Assembly: GCA_020161845.1 (NCBI GenBank)
Contig: JAIUNK010000001.1
Coordinates: 212,560 to 276,559 of the forward strand
Direction of reading: 5' to 3'
Length of the DNA stretch: 64,000 bases
Origin: Actinomycetota bacterium
GTDB lineage: Bacteria; Actinomycetota; Actinomycetes; Actinomycetales; Dermatophilaceae
In this document: in pieces, positions 8,407 through 17,928 of the stretch
Numbering within the stretch: position 1 is the first letter of the stretch
Layout of the letters: each line of letters begins with the position of its first letter
Program-made: the position numbers and the translations under genes
The notes under the pieces: model-generated
The model's input: the letters and a program-made list of their open reading frames with translations, nothing else
Database searches by the model: none
What the model was told of the DNA's origin: nothing

Positions 8407-9456
8407 ATGCTGAATGTCGCCGCGTACGCCGCGCCCGCCGCGGGCGCCCCCCTGGAGAAGACCACCATCACCCGCCGAGACGTGGGCGAGACCGACGTGG
8501 CGATCGAGATCACCTACGCCGGGATCTGCCACTCCGACATCCACACGGTGCGCGACGAGTGGGGCCAGATGACCTACCCGCTGGCGCCCGGCCACGAGAT
8601 CGTCGGCACGGTCACGCAGGTGGGCTCGGCCGTCAGCACCCACAAGGTCGGCGACATCGTGGGTGTCGGCTGCATGGTCGACTCGTGCCGCCGCTGCCAG
8701 GCGTGCGAGGACGGGCTGGAGAACTACTGCCTGGACGGCAACATCGGCACGTACGGCGCCATGGGCTACGACGGTGAGATGACCCAGGGCGGCTACTCGA
8801 CGCACATCGTCGTCGAGGAGCGCTTCGTGGTGCGGATCCCGCAGGCCCTGCAGGGCGACAAGCTCGCGGCCACGACCCCGCTGCTGTGCGCCGGGATCAC
8901 GCTCTACTCCCCGCTGCGGCACTGGGGCGTCGGCCCCGGCACGAAGGTCGGCATCATCGGGATGGGCGGGCTGGGCCACGTCGGGGTGAAGATCGCCGCC
9001 GCGATGGGCGCCGAGGTCACCGTCCTGTCGCACAGCCTGGCCAAGAAGGACGACGGGCTGCGGTTCGGCGCGACCCGCTACGTGGCGACCAGCGACGAGG
9101 CGGCGATGAGCGAGCTGCGCGGCAGCCTCGACCTGATCATCAACACCGTCTCGGTGAACCTGCCGCTGGACGACTACCTGGCGCTGCTGCGCTACGACGG
9201 CACGCTGGTCGAGCTGGGCGCCCCGACGAATCCCCTTGAGGTGGCGGGCTTCTCGCTGATCGTCGCGCGCAAGGCGCTGGCCGGGTCGTGCATCGGCGGG
9301 ATGCCGGAGACCCAGGAGATGCTGGACTTCTGCGCCGAGCACGGCATCACCGCCGAGATCGAGCAGATCAGCGCCGAGGACATCAACGCGGCGTACGACC
9401 GCGTGGTCGCCTCCGACGTCCGCTACCGGTTCGTGATCGACGCCAAGACCTTCTGA
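8407..9456 (+). CDS. zinc-dependent alcohol/aldehyde dehydrogenase (YahK/CAD type)
   Basis: A 349-residue medium-chain dehydrogenase that interconverts aldehydes and alcohols with NAD(P)H. Catalytic zinc ligands C41, H63 and E64 ([14 protein letters not shown]) are present, and the structural zinc site C94, C97, C100, C108 is complete. The Rossmann motif [11 protein letters not shown] follows. The sequence best fits the cinnamyl-alcohol-dehydrogenase/YahK group, usually NADPH-linked aldehyde reductases. The ATG at 8407 is chosen; an in-frame GTG lies nine bases upstream. It is followed by a long palindrome, so it is probably transcribed alone. Confidence 0.9.
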   Translation: MLNVAAYAAPAAGAPLEKTTITRRDVGETDVAIEITYAGICHSDIHTVRDEWGQMTYPLAPGHEIVGTVTQVGSAVSTHKVGDIVGVGCMVDSCRRCQACEDGLENYCLDGNIGTYGAMGYDGEMTQGGYSTHIVVEERFVVRIPQALQGDKLAATTPLLCAGITLYSPLRHWGVGPGTKVGIIGMGGLGHVGVKIAAAMGAEVTVLSHSLAKKDDGLRFGATRYVATSDEAAMSELRGSLDLIINTVSVNLPLDDYLALLRYDGTLVELGAPTNPLEVAGFSLIVARKALAGSCIGGMPETQEMLDFCAEHGITAEIEQISAEDINAAYDRVVASDVRYRFVIDAKTF

Positions 9457-9478
9457 CGGGTACGGCACGTCAGGGTAC

Positions 9479-9538
9479 GACCGTTCGTCACCTGCACCTT
9501 TAGCACCATGGTGCCAAAAGGGCAGGTCACGAACGGTC
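9479..9538. repeat. 60-bp imperfect palindrome
   Basis: Two 30-base arms with four mismatches meet at a CCATGG centre; the outer ten bases of each arm (GACCGTTCGT and its complement) match perfectly. It begins 23 bases after the alcohol dehydrogenase stop. It may be that gene's terminator (no T-run follows) or a repeated palindromic element; no second copy was seen in the window. Confidence 0.8.
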
Positions 9539-9598
9539 ACCCGGGCGCCTTGTGAGCCGGGTCACGCGCAATCCCGGTGCACGACCCCACACGGTCGC

Positions 9599-9620
9599 CG
9601 ATACTTTAGGGAAAGTATCG
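9599..9620. promoter_or_regulatory. candidate operator upstream of CoA-transferase
   Basis: Perfect nine-base inverted repeat CGATACTTT / AAAGTATCG around a four-base spacer, in an AT-rich island that contrasts with the surroundings, 53 bases before the CoA-transferase start. Size and symmetry suit a dimeric repressor of the TetR/GntR type. No regulator gene adjoins. Confidence 0.55.
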
Positions 9621-9672
9621 CCTGCCACGGCGTACGTCGTGGTCGGACTCCACCCTCGCCGAGGAGGTCGCC

Positions 9673-11616
9673 GTGCGCCGTGGACACCCGCTTCGCCTGA
9701 ACCGTTCCGACGCGGGCAAATTCGTCAGCGCCGCGGACGCCGTACGGCTCATCAACGACGGCGACACCGTCGCGACGAGCGGGTTCGTCGCGATCGGGTT
9801 CGCGGAGAACGTGGCGGTCGCGCTCGAGCAGCGGTTCCTGCAGACCGGTACGCCGCGCGGGCTGACGCTGATGTACGCCGCGGGCCAGGGCGACGGCAAG
9901 GAGCGCGGGCTCAACCACCTCGGCCACGAGGGCCTGGTCAGCCGCATCGTGGGCGGCCATTGGGGGCTGGTCCCCAAGCTGCAGCGGCTGGCCACCGAGA
10001 ACCTCGTGGAGGCCTGGAACCTGCCCCAGGGCGTCGTCTGCCACCTGTTCCGCGACATCGCGGCGGGCAAGCCCGGCACCCTGACCCGCGTCGGGCTGGG
10101 CACCTTCGTCGACCCGCGGTTCGGCGGCGGCAAGCTCAACGAGCGCACCACGACGGAACTGGTGCGGCTCATGGAGATCGACGGCGAGGAATACCTGCTC
10201 TACAAGGCCCTCCCCATCGACGTCGCGATCGTCCGCGCCACCACCGCGGACCTCGACGGCAACCTCACGATGGAGAAGGAGGCCCTCACGCTGGAGGCCC
10301 AGGCCATCGCGATGGCCGCGCGCAACTCGGGCGGCCTCGTGATCGCCCAGGTCGAGCGGGTGGCCGACCGTGGGGCGCTGAACGCCCGGCAGGTGAAGAT
10401 CCCCGGCGTGCTGGTGGACTGTGTCGTGGTGGCCGAGAAGGCCGAATACCACCAGCAGACCTTCGTCGAGCCCTACAGCCCCGCGTTCGCCCAGGAGTTG
10501 CGGGTGCCGGCGTCCTCGCTGCCGATCATGCCGCTGACCCCGCGCAAGGTCATCGCCCGCCGGGCCGCGCTGGAGCTGGCCGCGAACAACGTCGTCAACC
10601 TCGGCATCGGCGTGCCGGAGGGGGTGGCCAGCGTCGCCGCCGAGGAGCGCATCATCGACCTGCTCACCCTCACCGCCGAGCCCGGCGTCATCGGGGGCAT
10701 CCCCGCCGGCGGCCTCAACTTCGGCGCCGGCACCAACTGCCAGGCGATCCTGGACCAGCCCAACCAGTTCGACTTCTACGACGGCGGCGGCCTGGACATC
10801 GCGGTGCTCGGCCTGGCCCAGTGCGACCGGCAGGGCAATGTCAACGTGTCCCGGTTCGGCAGCCGGCTCGCCGGGGCCGGCGGCTTCATCAACATCAGCC
10901 AGAACGCCCGCACTGTCGTCTTCGCCGGCACCTTCCGGGCCGGTGCGGGCCGGTCCCGGGTGGCCGACGGAGCGCTGCACATCGAGTCCGACGGGCCGGG
11001 CGTCAAGTTCGTGACCGAGGTGGAGCACCGCACCTTCAGCGGTCCGGTGGCGGCCCGGGGCGGTCAGCGGGTGCTCTATGTCACCGAGCGCTGCGTCTTC
11101 CAGCTCACCCCGCAGGGGCTGCGGCTCATCGAGATCGCCCCCGGCGTCGACCTGGAGCGGGACATCCTCGCGCAGATGGACTTCCGGCCGATCATCGAGC
11201 GCGCACCGGCGCTCATGGACGCCCGGATCTTCGCCCCGGAACACCTGGACCTGCGCTCGGACCTGCTCGACGTACCGGTCACCGACCGCCTCTTCCTCGA
11301 CCCCGAGCGGCACCGGTTCTTCGTCGACTTTGAGGGGCTGCAGATCCGCACCCCGGCCGACGTCGAACGGGTCCGCAGCGCCGTCACCGACCTGCTGGCC
11401 CCGCTCGGCTACCGGGTGTCCACCGTCGTGAACTACGACAAGTTCTCCATCGTGCCCGAACTGATGGACGACTACGTCCAGATGGTGACGGACCTGATGG
11501 ACCACTACTACGCCGACGCGACGCGCTACACGACCAACGCCTTCCTGCGCGCCAAGCTCGGCAGCTCTGCCGTCGAGGGGCCGTGTCCGGCGTCGGCGTT
11601 CGAGCTCGGCGCCTGA
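9673..11616 (+). CDS. acyl-CoA:acetate/3-ketoacid CoA-transferase, extended
   Basis: A 647-residue fused alpha/beta family I CoA-transferase (YdiF/propionate CoA-transferase type). It moves CoA between an acyl-CoA and a free carboxylic acid through a glutamyl-CoA intermediate. The catalytic glutamate is E336 in [17 protein letters not shown]. The usual enzyme is about 520 residues; here about 120 extra residues follow the last catalytic strand region (from about 500), containing [19 protein letters not shown] and a Tyr/Asp-rich end, with no recognised domain. The GTG start is fixed by GAGGAGG at 9661-9667. A palindromic operator candidate lies upstream. The next gene is a beta-keto acid cleavage enzyme, whose CoA ester product this enzyme could use. 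Confidence 0.85.
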   Translation: MRRGHPLRLNRSDAGKFVSAADAVRLINDGDTVATSGFVAIGFAENVAVALEQRFLQTGTPRGLTLMYAAGQGDGKERGLNHLGHEGLVSRIVGGHWGLVPKLQRLATENLVEAWNLPQGVVCHLFRDIAAGKPGTLTRVGLGTFVDPRFGGGKLNERTTTELVRLMEIDGEEYLLYKALPIDVAIVRATTADLDGNLTMEKEALTLEAQAIAMAARNSGGLVIAQVERVADRGALNARQVKIPGVLVDCVVVAEKAEYHQQTFVEPYSPAFAQELRVPASSLPIMPLTPRKVIARRAALELAANNVVNLGIGVPEGVASVAAEERIIDLLTLTAEPGVIGGIPAGGLNFGAGTNCQAILDQPNQFDFYDGGGLDIAVLGLAQCDRQGNVNVSRFGSRLAGAGGFINISQNARTVVFAGTFRAGAGRSRVADGALHIESDGPGVKFVTEVEHRTFSGPVAARGGQRVLYVTERCVFQLTPQGLRLIEIAPGVDLERDILAQMDFRPIIERAPALMDARIFAPEHLDLRSDLLDVPVTDRLFLDPERHRFFVDFEGLQIRTPADVERVRSAVTDLLAPLGYRVSTVVNYDKFSIVPELMDDYVQMVTDLMDHYYADATRYTTNAFLRAKLGSSAVEGPCPASAFELGA

Positions 11617-11736
11617 CGACGTACGTCGTCCGCTCCCGCACGACCAGAATCACCCGCCGCAACCACGGTTTTCGCCGCCGTGGGCGCCTAGATTGACGTG
11701 CGACACAGCCCGACCGACGACGTTCGAGGTGGATTC

Positions 11737-12669
11737 ATGGCGAAGCAGCGCAAGGTCATCATCACGTGTGCCCTGACGGGCTCGATCCACACGCCGTCGA
11801 TGTCGCCGTACCTTCCGGCGAACGCCGACGCCATCGCCCAGGCCGGGCTGGAGGCCGCGGAGGCGGGCGCCGCGATCCTGCACCTGCACGCGCGCACCGA
11901 GGACGAGGGGCGGCCCACCCAGGACCCGGACGCGTTCCGGCCGTTCATGGAGAAGCTCAACGCCAACACCGACGCGGTGCTCAACATCACCACCGGCGGC
12001 TCCCCGGCGATGACGGTCGAGGACCGGATGCGGCCGTGCATGGAGTTCGCGCCGGAGGTGGCCTCGCTCAACCTCGGCTCGATGAACTTCGGGATGTTCC
12101 CGATGCTGGCGCGCTACAGCGAGTTCAAGCACGCGTGGGAGCCGGAGTACCTGGAGAACTCCAAGGACCTCGTCTTCAAGAACACGTTCAAGGACATCGA
12201 GACGATCCTGACCCGCGGCACGGCCAACGGCACCAAGTTCGAGTTCGAGTGCTACGACATCAGCCACCTCTACACGCTCAAGCACTTCGTCGACCGCGGC
12301 CTGGCGCAAGCGCCGCTGCTGATCCAGTCGGTCTTCGGCATCCTCGGCGGCATCGGCACCCACCCCGAGGACCTGATGCACATGAAGCGCACCGCCGACC
12401 GGCTGTTCGGCGACAGCTACCAGTGGTCGATCCTGGGCGCCGGCCGCCGCCAGGTGCCGCTGGCCACGATGGGCGCGACCATGGGCGCGCACGTGCGCTG
12501 CGGTCTGGAGGACAGCCTGTTCACCACGGACGGTTCGCTCGCGGAGTCGTCGGCGGTGCAGGTCGCCAAGTTGCGTCGGATCGTCGAGGAGCTCGGCCTG
12601 GAGATCGCGACGCCGGACGAGGCCCGCGAGATCCTGGCGCTGAAGGGCCGGGACAAGGTCAACATCTGA
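11737..12669 (+). CDS. beta-keto acid cleavage enzyme (BKACE/Kce family)
   Basis: A 310-residue TIM-barrel enzyme of the DUF849/BKACE family, which condenses a beta-keto acid with acetyl-CoA to give acetoacetate and a shorter CoA ester. The zinc ligands H49 and H51 (ILHLHAR) and the conserved N-terminal TCALTGSIH are visible, and the late GAGRRQ and MGAHVRCGLEDS segments are typical. The side-chain specificity within BKACE cannot be assigned. The ATG at 11737 follows GAGGTGG; in-frame codons upstream to 11698 are unlikely to be used. It is placed with a CoA-transferase upstream and so fits a small catabolic unit. A clear hairpin terminator follows at 12716. Confidence 0.9.
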   Translation: MAKQRKVIITCALTGSIHTPSMSPYLPANADAIAQAGLEAAEAGAAILHLHARTEDEGRPTQDPDAFRPFMEKLNANTDAVLNITTGGSPAMTVEDRMRPCMEFAPEVASLNLGSMNFGMFPMLARYSEFKHAWEPEYLENSKDLVFKNTFKDIETILTRGTANGTKFEFECYDISHLYTLKHFVDRGLAQAPLLIQSVFGILGGIGTHPEDLMHMKRTADRLFGDSYQWSILGAGRRQVPLATMGATMGAHVRCGLEDSLFTTDGSLAESSAVQVAKLRRIVEELGLEIATPDEAREILALKGRDKVNI

Positions 12670-12715
12670 GCACCCCGCACCCCCTCGCCGATTCAGCGGG
12701 GGGTGCCGGCACTGT

Positions 12716-12746
12716 GGCGGGCGAGCCTTCCCCGGGCTCGCCCGCC
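12716..12746 (+). terminator. hairpin terminator after BKACE gene
   Basis: Perfect 12-base stem with a seven-base loop, 46 bases after the BKACE stop and 19 bases before the HAD start. No T-run follows, as is common in high-GC actinobacteria. Confidence 0.65.
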
Positions 12747-12764
12747 GCGTGTCATCCTGCACGA

Positions 12765-13472
12765 GTGAGCTTGCGCGCGGTGCTCTTCGACATGGACGGG
12801 ACGTTGCTCGACCACGCCTCCGCCGCCGCGGCCGCCGGCGAGGCCTTCGTCCGGCGGGTCCGCCCGGACCTGCCGGTCGCCGCGGCCATGGAGCTGTGGT
12901 CGGACGCCGACCACGACGGCTACCAGCAGTTCCTCGCCGGGGAGCTGACCTTCCAGGAACGTCGGCGGTACGGCGTGCGCGGGTTGATCCCCGAGCTGCG
13001 CAACGCCCCCGACGCCGACGTGGACGCGGCCTTCGAGACCTATCTCAGCGACTACCGGGGACGCTGGCGCGCCTACCCCGACGCCCGCCCCGCCGTCGCC
13101 GCGATGCTCGACATGGGGATGCGGGTCGCGGTGCTCTCGAACGCCTCCCAGCTCCAGGCGGAGGAGAAGGCCGACGTCATCGGCCTGTGGCCGGAGCTGA
13201 CGCCGATCATCAGCTCCGAGTCGGTGGGCGCGGCCAAGCCGGACCCGCGGATCTTCGCGGTGGCGTGCGACGCCCTGGACTGCCCGGCCGAGGAGACGCT
13301 CATGGTCGGGGACGACCTGATGGGCGACGTGCTGGGGGCCGTGCGTGCCGGGCTGCGGGCCACCTGGCTGAACCGCGACGACCCGCGCACCGTGGAGGAC
13401 GCGCTGGGGCTGTCGACGTCCCCGGCCCCGACGATCCACTCCCTCGCCGAACTGCACACCGTCCTCGGCTGA
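12765..13472 (+). CDS. HAD-superfamily hydrolase
   Basis: A 235-residue HAD phosphatase with all four motifs: DMDGT (nucleophile D9, acid D11), VLSNAS, the lysine of AAKPDPRIF, and GDDLMGDVLGA. The helical cap at about residues 15-95 puts it in the subclass I group with phosphoglycolate phosphatase-like and pyrimidine 5'-nucleotidase-like enzymes; the substrate is unknown. The GTG at 12765 starts four codons before the first strand. It is convergent with the histidine kinase gene, eight bases away. Confidence 0.83.
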   Translation: MSLRAVLFDMDGTLLDHASAAAAAGEAFVRRVRPDLPVAAAMELWSDADHDGYQQFLAGELTFQERRRYGVRGLIPELRNAPDADVDAAFETYLSDYRGRWRAYPDARPAVAAMLDMGMRVAVLSNASQLQAEEKADVIGLWPELTPIISSESVGAAKPDPRIFAVACDALDCPAEETLMVGDDLMGDVLGAVRAGLRATWLNRDDPRTVEDALGLSTSPAPTIHSLAELHTVLG

Positions 13473-13480
13473 GCCGGCGC

Positions 13481-15550
13481 TCAGCCGCCGCCGGTCGGCA
13501 GGCGGACCTCGACCCGGGCGCCACCCAGGGGGCTGCGCCCGGCGCTGATCCGGCCGCCGTGCCGCTGCACGATGCGTCGACAGATCGCCAGGCCGAGCCC
13601 GGTGCCGGGGAACCGGCGCACGTGATCGGGGGCGCGATAGAACTCCTCGAAGATCGCCGCCTCCTGACCCGCCGGGATGCCGATGCCGGCGTCGTCCACC
13701 CGCAGAATCACCCAGCCGGGCTCGGCGACCGACGTGATCTCGACGACGGGCAGCCGCCCCGCCTCGACGTACTTCAACGCGTTCCCGACCAGATTGTCGA
13801 GCACCTGGCGCAGCTGCGCCCGGTCGGCCAGCACCTCGTGCGGGGCGGCCACCCGGACCGTGGGCACGGGGTCGAGCGAGGCGGTGCGGGCGGCGACGAC
13901 CTCGGCGGCGAGAGCGTCGAGGTCCACCGGGGCGGTGCGCACCGAGGCGTCCCGCGCCACGGCGTAGGCCATCAGGTCGGTGAGGAAGGCGTCCATCTGC
14001 GCCACCGCGGTCACGATGTGCTCCAGCGGTTCCCGCGCCGCGTCGGGGGCCACCTCGGCCACGTCGCCGGCGAGCAGCTGCGTCCACACCTCGATGGCCG
14101 TCAGCGGCTGACGCAGGTCGTGGGCGGCGACGCGGGCGAACGTGCGCAGTTCGTCGACCTGTCGGCGTTCCTCGGTGACGTCGTGCAGGGCGACGACGGT
14201 GGCCCGGCCCGAGCCGCCCGCGACGCGACTCGCCTGGACCACCAGCGTGCCGCCGGTCCGGTCCGCGGGAGCCTGATCCGCGGCGGCCTGGTCAGCGGGA
14301 GCCTGGTCAGCGGCGGCCTGGTCGGGGTCGGCCAGGTCGGCTTCGGCCAGGTCGACCGGCCCCGACTGCAGGGCCAGCTCCACCGCCTCGGCCAGGCGCG
14401 GACTCCGCAGCGCCAACGACTCCCCGACCGACACGCCGCTCAACCGCGCGGCCGCCTGGTTGCGGATCGTCACCGTCCCCTGCTCGTCCAGCACCAGTAC
14501 GCCGTCGTTCATGGCCCGGATCACGGCTGTCAGCAGGTCGGCCTGGCGCGACGCCCGGTCGGCCTCCTCGCTCGCGGCCGACCGTTCCCGCCGCAGCTGG
14601 GTCAGCAACTGGCTGCGGCCCTCCCGATCGGCCGCCGTGGCCATCGCCACGATGAGTAGGAGCAGCAGCACCATGTGCACGTTGTTCGTGGCGGCCTCCG
14701 GCGTACCGCCCCCGAACGGCGTACGGCGGGAGGCGGTCAGCGCGGTCACGGTCGAGCCGACGACGACCAGATACCAATAGGTCCCCGGCAGCGAGAAGAC
14801 CGCCGCCGAGCCGAGGATGACCACGATGACGGCGTACGCCCCGAGCTGCTCCCCCGGCGTGTCGGGGGAGGCGACCATGACCGCCACGGTGGCCGCCGTC
14901 ACGACCGCCACCACCGCCCTGCCCGGGCCGCGCTTGGCGGCCGCGGCCCGCCAGGTGAGCAGCGCCCCCGCCATCGCGCCGAACAGCAGGCTCACCGCGT
15001 TGCGGATGAACCAGAACAGCACGGTCGGCCCGTCCGACTCCCCCACCAGGAGCGTCACCAGCGGCAGCGTGAGCCAGCCCGCGGCATTGCCGAGCAGGCA
15101 CGCCACCGCGAGCCGGCGCAGGTCCTGGCCCGAGCGGAGGTAGCCGGTCCCCGGCGTGCGCCAGCGCAGATAGAGCGCCACGGCCACCAGGTCGGTGGCC
15201 ACATTGCACGCCCCGGTCAGCGGGACCAGATCGAGCCGCATCCCGGTGCGGGCGTTGACCAGGCCAGTCAGCAGGTACATCGCGAGCACGACCGCCCAGG
15301 TCGCGGGGCGCCGCCACCAGCCGGGCCTGCTCACGTAGGGCAGCAGCCACGCGAAGCCCACGCCCACGGACGGCCACGTCGCGCCGATGTGGGCGTCGAA
15401 GACCAGCACCGCTCGGCCGATTTCCAGGGCGAATACATAAGCGAGGACGAATATCGGCGTCGCGACGCGAGGGGTGATGACCGGGTCGAGCAGGTCGGCC
15501 AGATCGGGCCAGCGAGCCCTGCCGAACCCGCCCGCAGGGGCGGCGCGCAC
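13481..15550 (-). CDS. membrane histidine kinase with PAS domain (MASE1-like sensor)
   Basis: A 689-residue sensor kinase. About eight hydrophobic helices occupy residues 25-310 in a MASE1-like arrangement. A PAS-like domain follows (MNDGVLVLDEQGTVTIRNQAA), then HisKA with phospho-acceptor H477 (VAAHDLRQPL), then the HATPase with NLVGNALKY, DDAGIGIP and GTGLGLAICRRIVQRHGG. It should autophosphorylate on a membrane or small-molecule signal, but no response regulator gene adjoins it, so it is an orphan. Between PAS strands sits a run of ADQA-type repeats (around 14272-14340), a likely flexible loop expansion. The GTG start at 15550 has GAGGTG upstream. Confidence 0.88.
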   Translation of the reverse strand: MRAAPAGGFGRARWPDLADLLDPVITPRVATPIFVLAYVFALEIGRAVLVFDAHIGATWPSVGVGFAWLLPYVSRPGWWRRPATWAVVLAMYLLTGLVNARTGMRLDLVPLTGACNVATDLVAVALYLRWRTPGTGYLRSGQDLRRLAVACLLGNAAGWLTLPLVTLLVGESDGPTVLFWFIRNAVSLLFGAMAGALLTWRAAAAKRGPGRAVVAVVTAATVAVMVASPDTPGEQLGAYAVIVVILGSAAVFSLPGTYWYLVVVGSTVTALTASRRTPFGGGTPEAATNNVHMVLLLLLIVAMATAADREGRSQLLTQLRRERSAASEEADRASRQADLLTAVIRAMNDGVLVLDEQGTVTIRNQAAARLSGVSVGESLALRSPRLAEAVELALQSGPVDLAEADLADPDQAAADQAPADQAAADQAPADRTGGTLVVQASRVAGGSGRATVVALHDVTEERRQVDELRTFARVAAHDLRQPLTAIEVWTQLLAGDVAEVAPDAAREPLEHIVTAVAQMDAFLTDLMAYAVARDASVRTAPVDLDALAAEVVAARTASLDPVPTVRVAAPHEVLADRAQLRQVLDNLVGNALKYVEAGRLPVVEITSVAEPGWVILRVDDAGIGIPAGQEAAIFEEFYRAPDHVRRFPGTGLGLAICRRIVQRHGGRISAGRSPLGGARVEVRLPTGGG

Positions 15551-15892
15551 CGATCACCTCCCAGCTGCATGCGTGCTCCCCGAGAGCGCCCATGCTAGTC
15601 CGTTATGACATGGTCGTGAGTCACTCGACCTGCCCGCTCCCCGTCGCGCTCGGGGCCCGTATGCGTGCCCGCGTCCGTGCCCGCGTCCGTCCCGGCGTGT
15701 CCCGACCGAACGACCATTCGGCGCGGCATCGCGCTCCCACAGCCGCCGCACAGCGCGCGCGCAGGCCGCCCGGCGCCACGCCGGCGCCGCCTGCTGGCGC
15801 GATACACACCCTGTCCTCAATCGTGACGCTGATCACACTACGGATCGGCGGTCCGCTACCGCGGCACGCCCCACCCCGAATGAGGTGTCTTT
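15551..15892. other. 342-bp divergent intergenic region
   Basis: Divergent promoter region between the histidine kinase and the DUF485-actP group. Repeats of the type CGTGCCCG/CGTCC occur near 15665-15695. The only clear site is the CRP/GlxR-like palindrome at 15822-15837. Weak open frames here look like shadows of GC bias. Confidence 0.5.
15822..15837. promoter_or_regulatory. CRP/GlxR-like binding site
   Basis: CGTGACGCTGATCACA fits the CRP-family consensus TGTGA-N6-TCACA with one mismatch. It lies 56 bases before the DUF485 start codon, a normal position for control of an acetate permease operon; in corynebacteria GlxR controls acetate genes through this motif. Inference from motif and position only. 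Confidence 0.55.
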
Positions 15893-16246
15893 GTGACCGA
15901 GCATCCCGATCGCCCCGGCGGATCCCGGACCAGGGAATCCACGGAATATGAGCGGGTCCAGGCGACCCCTCAGTTCGCGGAGCTGCGCAACCGCTTCCGC
16001 AAGTTCGTGTTCCCGTGGACCATCTTCTTCCTGGTCTGGTATTTCCTCTACGTGCTTCTCGCGGCCTTCGCCCCCGGATTCATGTCGACCAAGCTGTTCG
16101 GCAACATCAACCTGGGCTTCCTCCTGGGCGGGCTGCAGTTCGTCTCGACCTTCGGCATCACGATGCTCTATGTCCGCTGGGCCAGCCGTGAATTCGACCC
16201 CCGCGCGGACGTCATCCGCGATGAGATGGAAAGGGCAGGCGTATGA
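15893..16246 (+). CDS. DUF485 membrane protein
   Basis: A 117-residue protein of the DUF485 family. A soluble N-terminus with the conserved phrase FAELRNRFRKFVFPW is followed by two membrane helices (about 40-62 and 74-96) and a charged tail. Family members are almost always encoded directly before the acetate permease and are thought to accompany it, with no proven biochemical role. The GTG start at 15893 is preceded by a weak GAGGTG. The stop overlaps the next gene's ATG by four bases. Confidence 0.9.
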   Translation: MTEHPDRPGGSRTRESTEYERVQATPQFAELRNRFRKFVFPWTIFFLVWYFLYVLLAAFAPGFMSTKLFGNINLGFLLGGLQFVSTFGITMLYVRWASREFDPRADVIRDEMERAGV

Positions 16247-17883
16247 GCAGGCTCGTCCCGGCCGCCGAAACCGTCGGCAACCCGGCCCTGAACATCGGCA
16301 TCTTCGCCCTGTTCGTCATCATCACCCTCACGGTCGTCATCAAGGTCGCCGCCGGCAAGAAGTCGGCCGCGCAGTATTACACCGGTGGCGCCGCCTTCTC
16401 CGGGCGCCAGAACGGCATCGCGATCGCCGGTGACTACCTCTCGGCGGCGTCCTTCCTCGGCATCGCCGGGGCCATCGCGCTGCAGGGCTACGACGGCTTC
16501 CTCTACTCGATCGGGTTCCTCGTCGCGTGGCTGGTGGCGCTCCTGCTGACCGCCGAACTCATGCGGAACACCGGCCGCTACACGATGGCCGACGTGCTCT
16601 CCTTCCGGCTGCGCCAGCGGCCGGTCCGCATCGCGGCCGCGACCTCGACCCTGGCCGTCTCCTTCTTCTACCTGCTGGCCCAGATGGCCGGCGCCGGCGG
16701 GCTCGTGTCGCTGCTGCTCGGCGTGACCTCGCAGACGGCGCAATACCTCGTCATCGCCGTGGTCGGCGCGGTCATGATCGGCTACGTCATGATCGGCGGG
16801 ATGAAGGGCACCACCTGGGTGCAGATCATCAAGGCGGTCCTGCTCATCACCGCCACCGCGATCATCACCGTGTGGGTGCTCGGCAAATACGGGTTCAACC
16901 TGTCGTCCCTGTTCCAGGCCGCCGTCGACACGACCGGCAAGGGCGGGGAGAAGCTGCTCGACCCGGGCCTGAAATACGGCATCAACACCACCACCAAGAT
17001 CGACTTCATCTCCCTGTCGATGGCGCTGGTCCTCGGCACGGCGGGGCTGCCGCACGTGCTGATCCGCTTCTACACCGTGCCCACCGCCAAGCAGGCCCGC
17101 AAGTCGGTGGAATGGGCCATCTGGCTCATCGGCGGCTTCTACCTGCTCACCCTGGTCGTCGGCTTCGGTGCTGCCGCCATGGTGGGGCCGGCCCGGATCA
17201 AGGCCGCCGCGGGCGGGGCGAACTCGGCCGCGCCGCTGCTCGCCTACGAGCTCGGCGGATCGGCCTTCCTCGGCATCGTGTCCGGGATCGCGTTCGCGAC
17301 GATCCTCGCGGTGGTGGCCGGGCTGACGATCACCTCCAGCGCCACGTTCGCGCACGACCTCTACAAGGAGGTCTTCAAGCGCGGCAACGTGACCCCGGAG
17401 CAGGAGGTCCGGGTCGCCCGCCTTGCGGCGCTCGGCATCGGTGTCGTGGCCATCTTCGGCGGCATCCTCGCCTACGGCCAGAACATCGCCTTCCTGGTGG
17501 CCCTGGCCTTCGCGGTCGCCGCGAGCGCGAACCTGCCGACCATCCTCTACTCGCTGTTCTGGCGCGGGTTCACGACCCGCGGCGCGTGCTGGAGCATCTA
17601 CGGCGGCCTGATCAGCTCGCTGGGGCTGATCGTCTTCAGCCCCGTCATGTCGGGCAAGGTCGACGCGGCGGGCAAGTCGCTGTCGATGATCACCAACCCC
17701 AACATCGACTTCCACTGGTTCCCGCTGGAGAACCCGGGCATCATCTCGATCCCGCTGGCCTTCTTCCTCGGCTGGCTGGGCAGCGTCACGAGCAAGGACG
17801 AGGTCGATGACGCCAAGTGGGCGGAGATGGAGGTCCGGTCGCTGACCGGCGCCGGCGCCAACGTCGAGGTCGTCAACCACTGA
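16243..17883 (+). CDS. actP: cation/acetate symporter
   Basis: A 546-residue sodium:solute symporter (SSS family) with about 13 membrane helices, importing acetate and related short carboxylates with sodium. The start of helix 1 and the segments TGGAAFSGRQNGIAIAGDYL (residues 44-63), TARYTMADVLS-like NTGRYTMADVLSFRL and MIGGMKGTTWVQIIK are hallmarks of the ActP branch. It is translationally coupled to DUF485 by ATGA. The long internal loop near residues 230-250 (TTGKGGEKLLDPG) is normal for the family. A hairpin terminator lies 46 bases beyond the stop, so the CBS/DUF294 gene may be partly separately expressed. Confidence 0.93.
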   Translation: MSRLVPAAETVGNPALNIGIFALFVIITLTVVIKVAAGKKSAAQYYTGGAAFSGRQNGIAIAGDYLSAASFLGIAGAIALQGYDGFLYSIGFLVAWLVALLLTAELMRNTGRYTMADVLSFRLRQRPVRIAAATSTLAVSFFYLLAQMAGAGGLVSLLLGVTSQTAQYLVIAVVGAVMIGYVMIGGMKGTTWVQIIKAVLLITATAIITVWVLGKYGFNLSSLFQAAVDTTGKGGEKLLDPGLKYGINTTTKIDFISLSMALVLGTAGLPHVLIRFYTVPTAKQARKSVEWAIWLIGGFYLLTLVVGFGAAAMVGPARIKAAAGGANSAAPLLAYELGGSAFLGIVSGIAFATILAVVAGLTITSSATFAHDLYKEVFKRGNVTPEQEVRVARLAALGIGVVAIFGGILAYGQNIAFLVALAFAVAASANLPTILYSLFWRGFTTRGACWSIYGGLISSLGLIVFSPVMSGKVDAAGKSLSMITNPNIDFHWFPLENPGIISIPLAFFLGWLGSVTSKDEVDDAKWAEMEVRSLTGAGANVEVVNH

Positions 17884-17928
17884 CCGAAGCGGTCGCGCCG
17901 ACCGGCGTACCGCCGGAACCCCGCGACA

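Noticed and set aside
8023-9540. Long minus-strand frame across the alcohol dehydrogenase
   Set aside because: Antisense shadow; the plus frame has complete zinc and NAD motifs.
9562-11505. Long minus-strand frame opposite the CoA-transferase
   Set aside because: Antisense shadow without recognisable protein features.
15595-15836. Short frames in the region before actP
   Set aside because: Low-complexity, overlapping in several frames, no ribosome sites; treated as promoter region.
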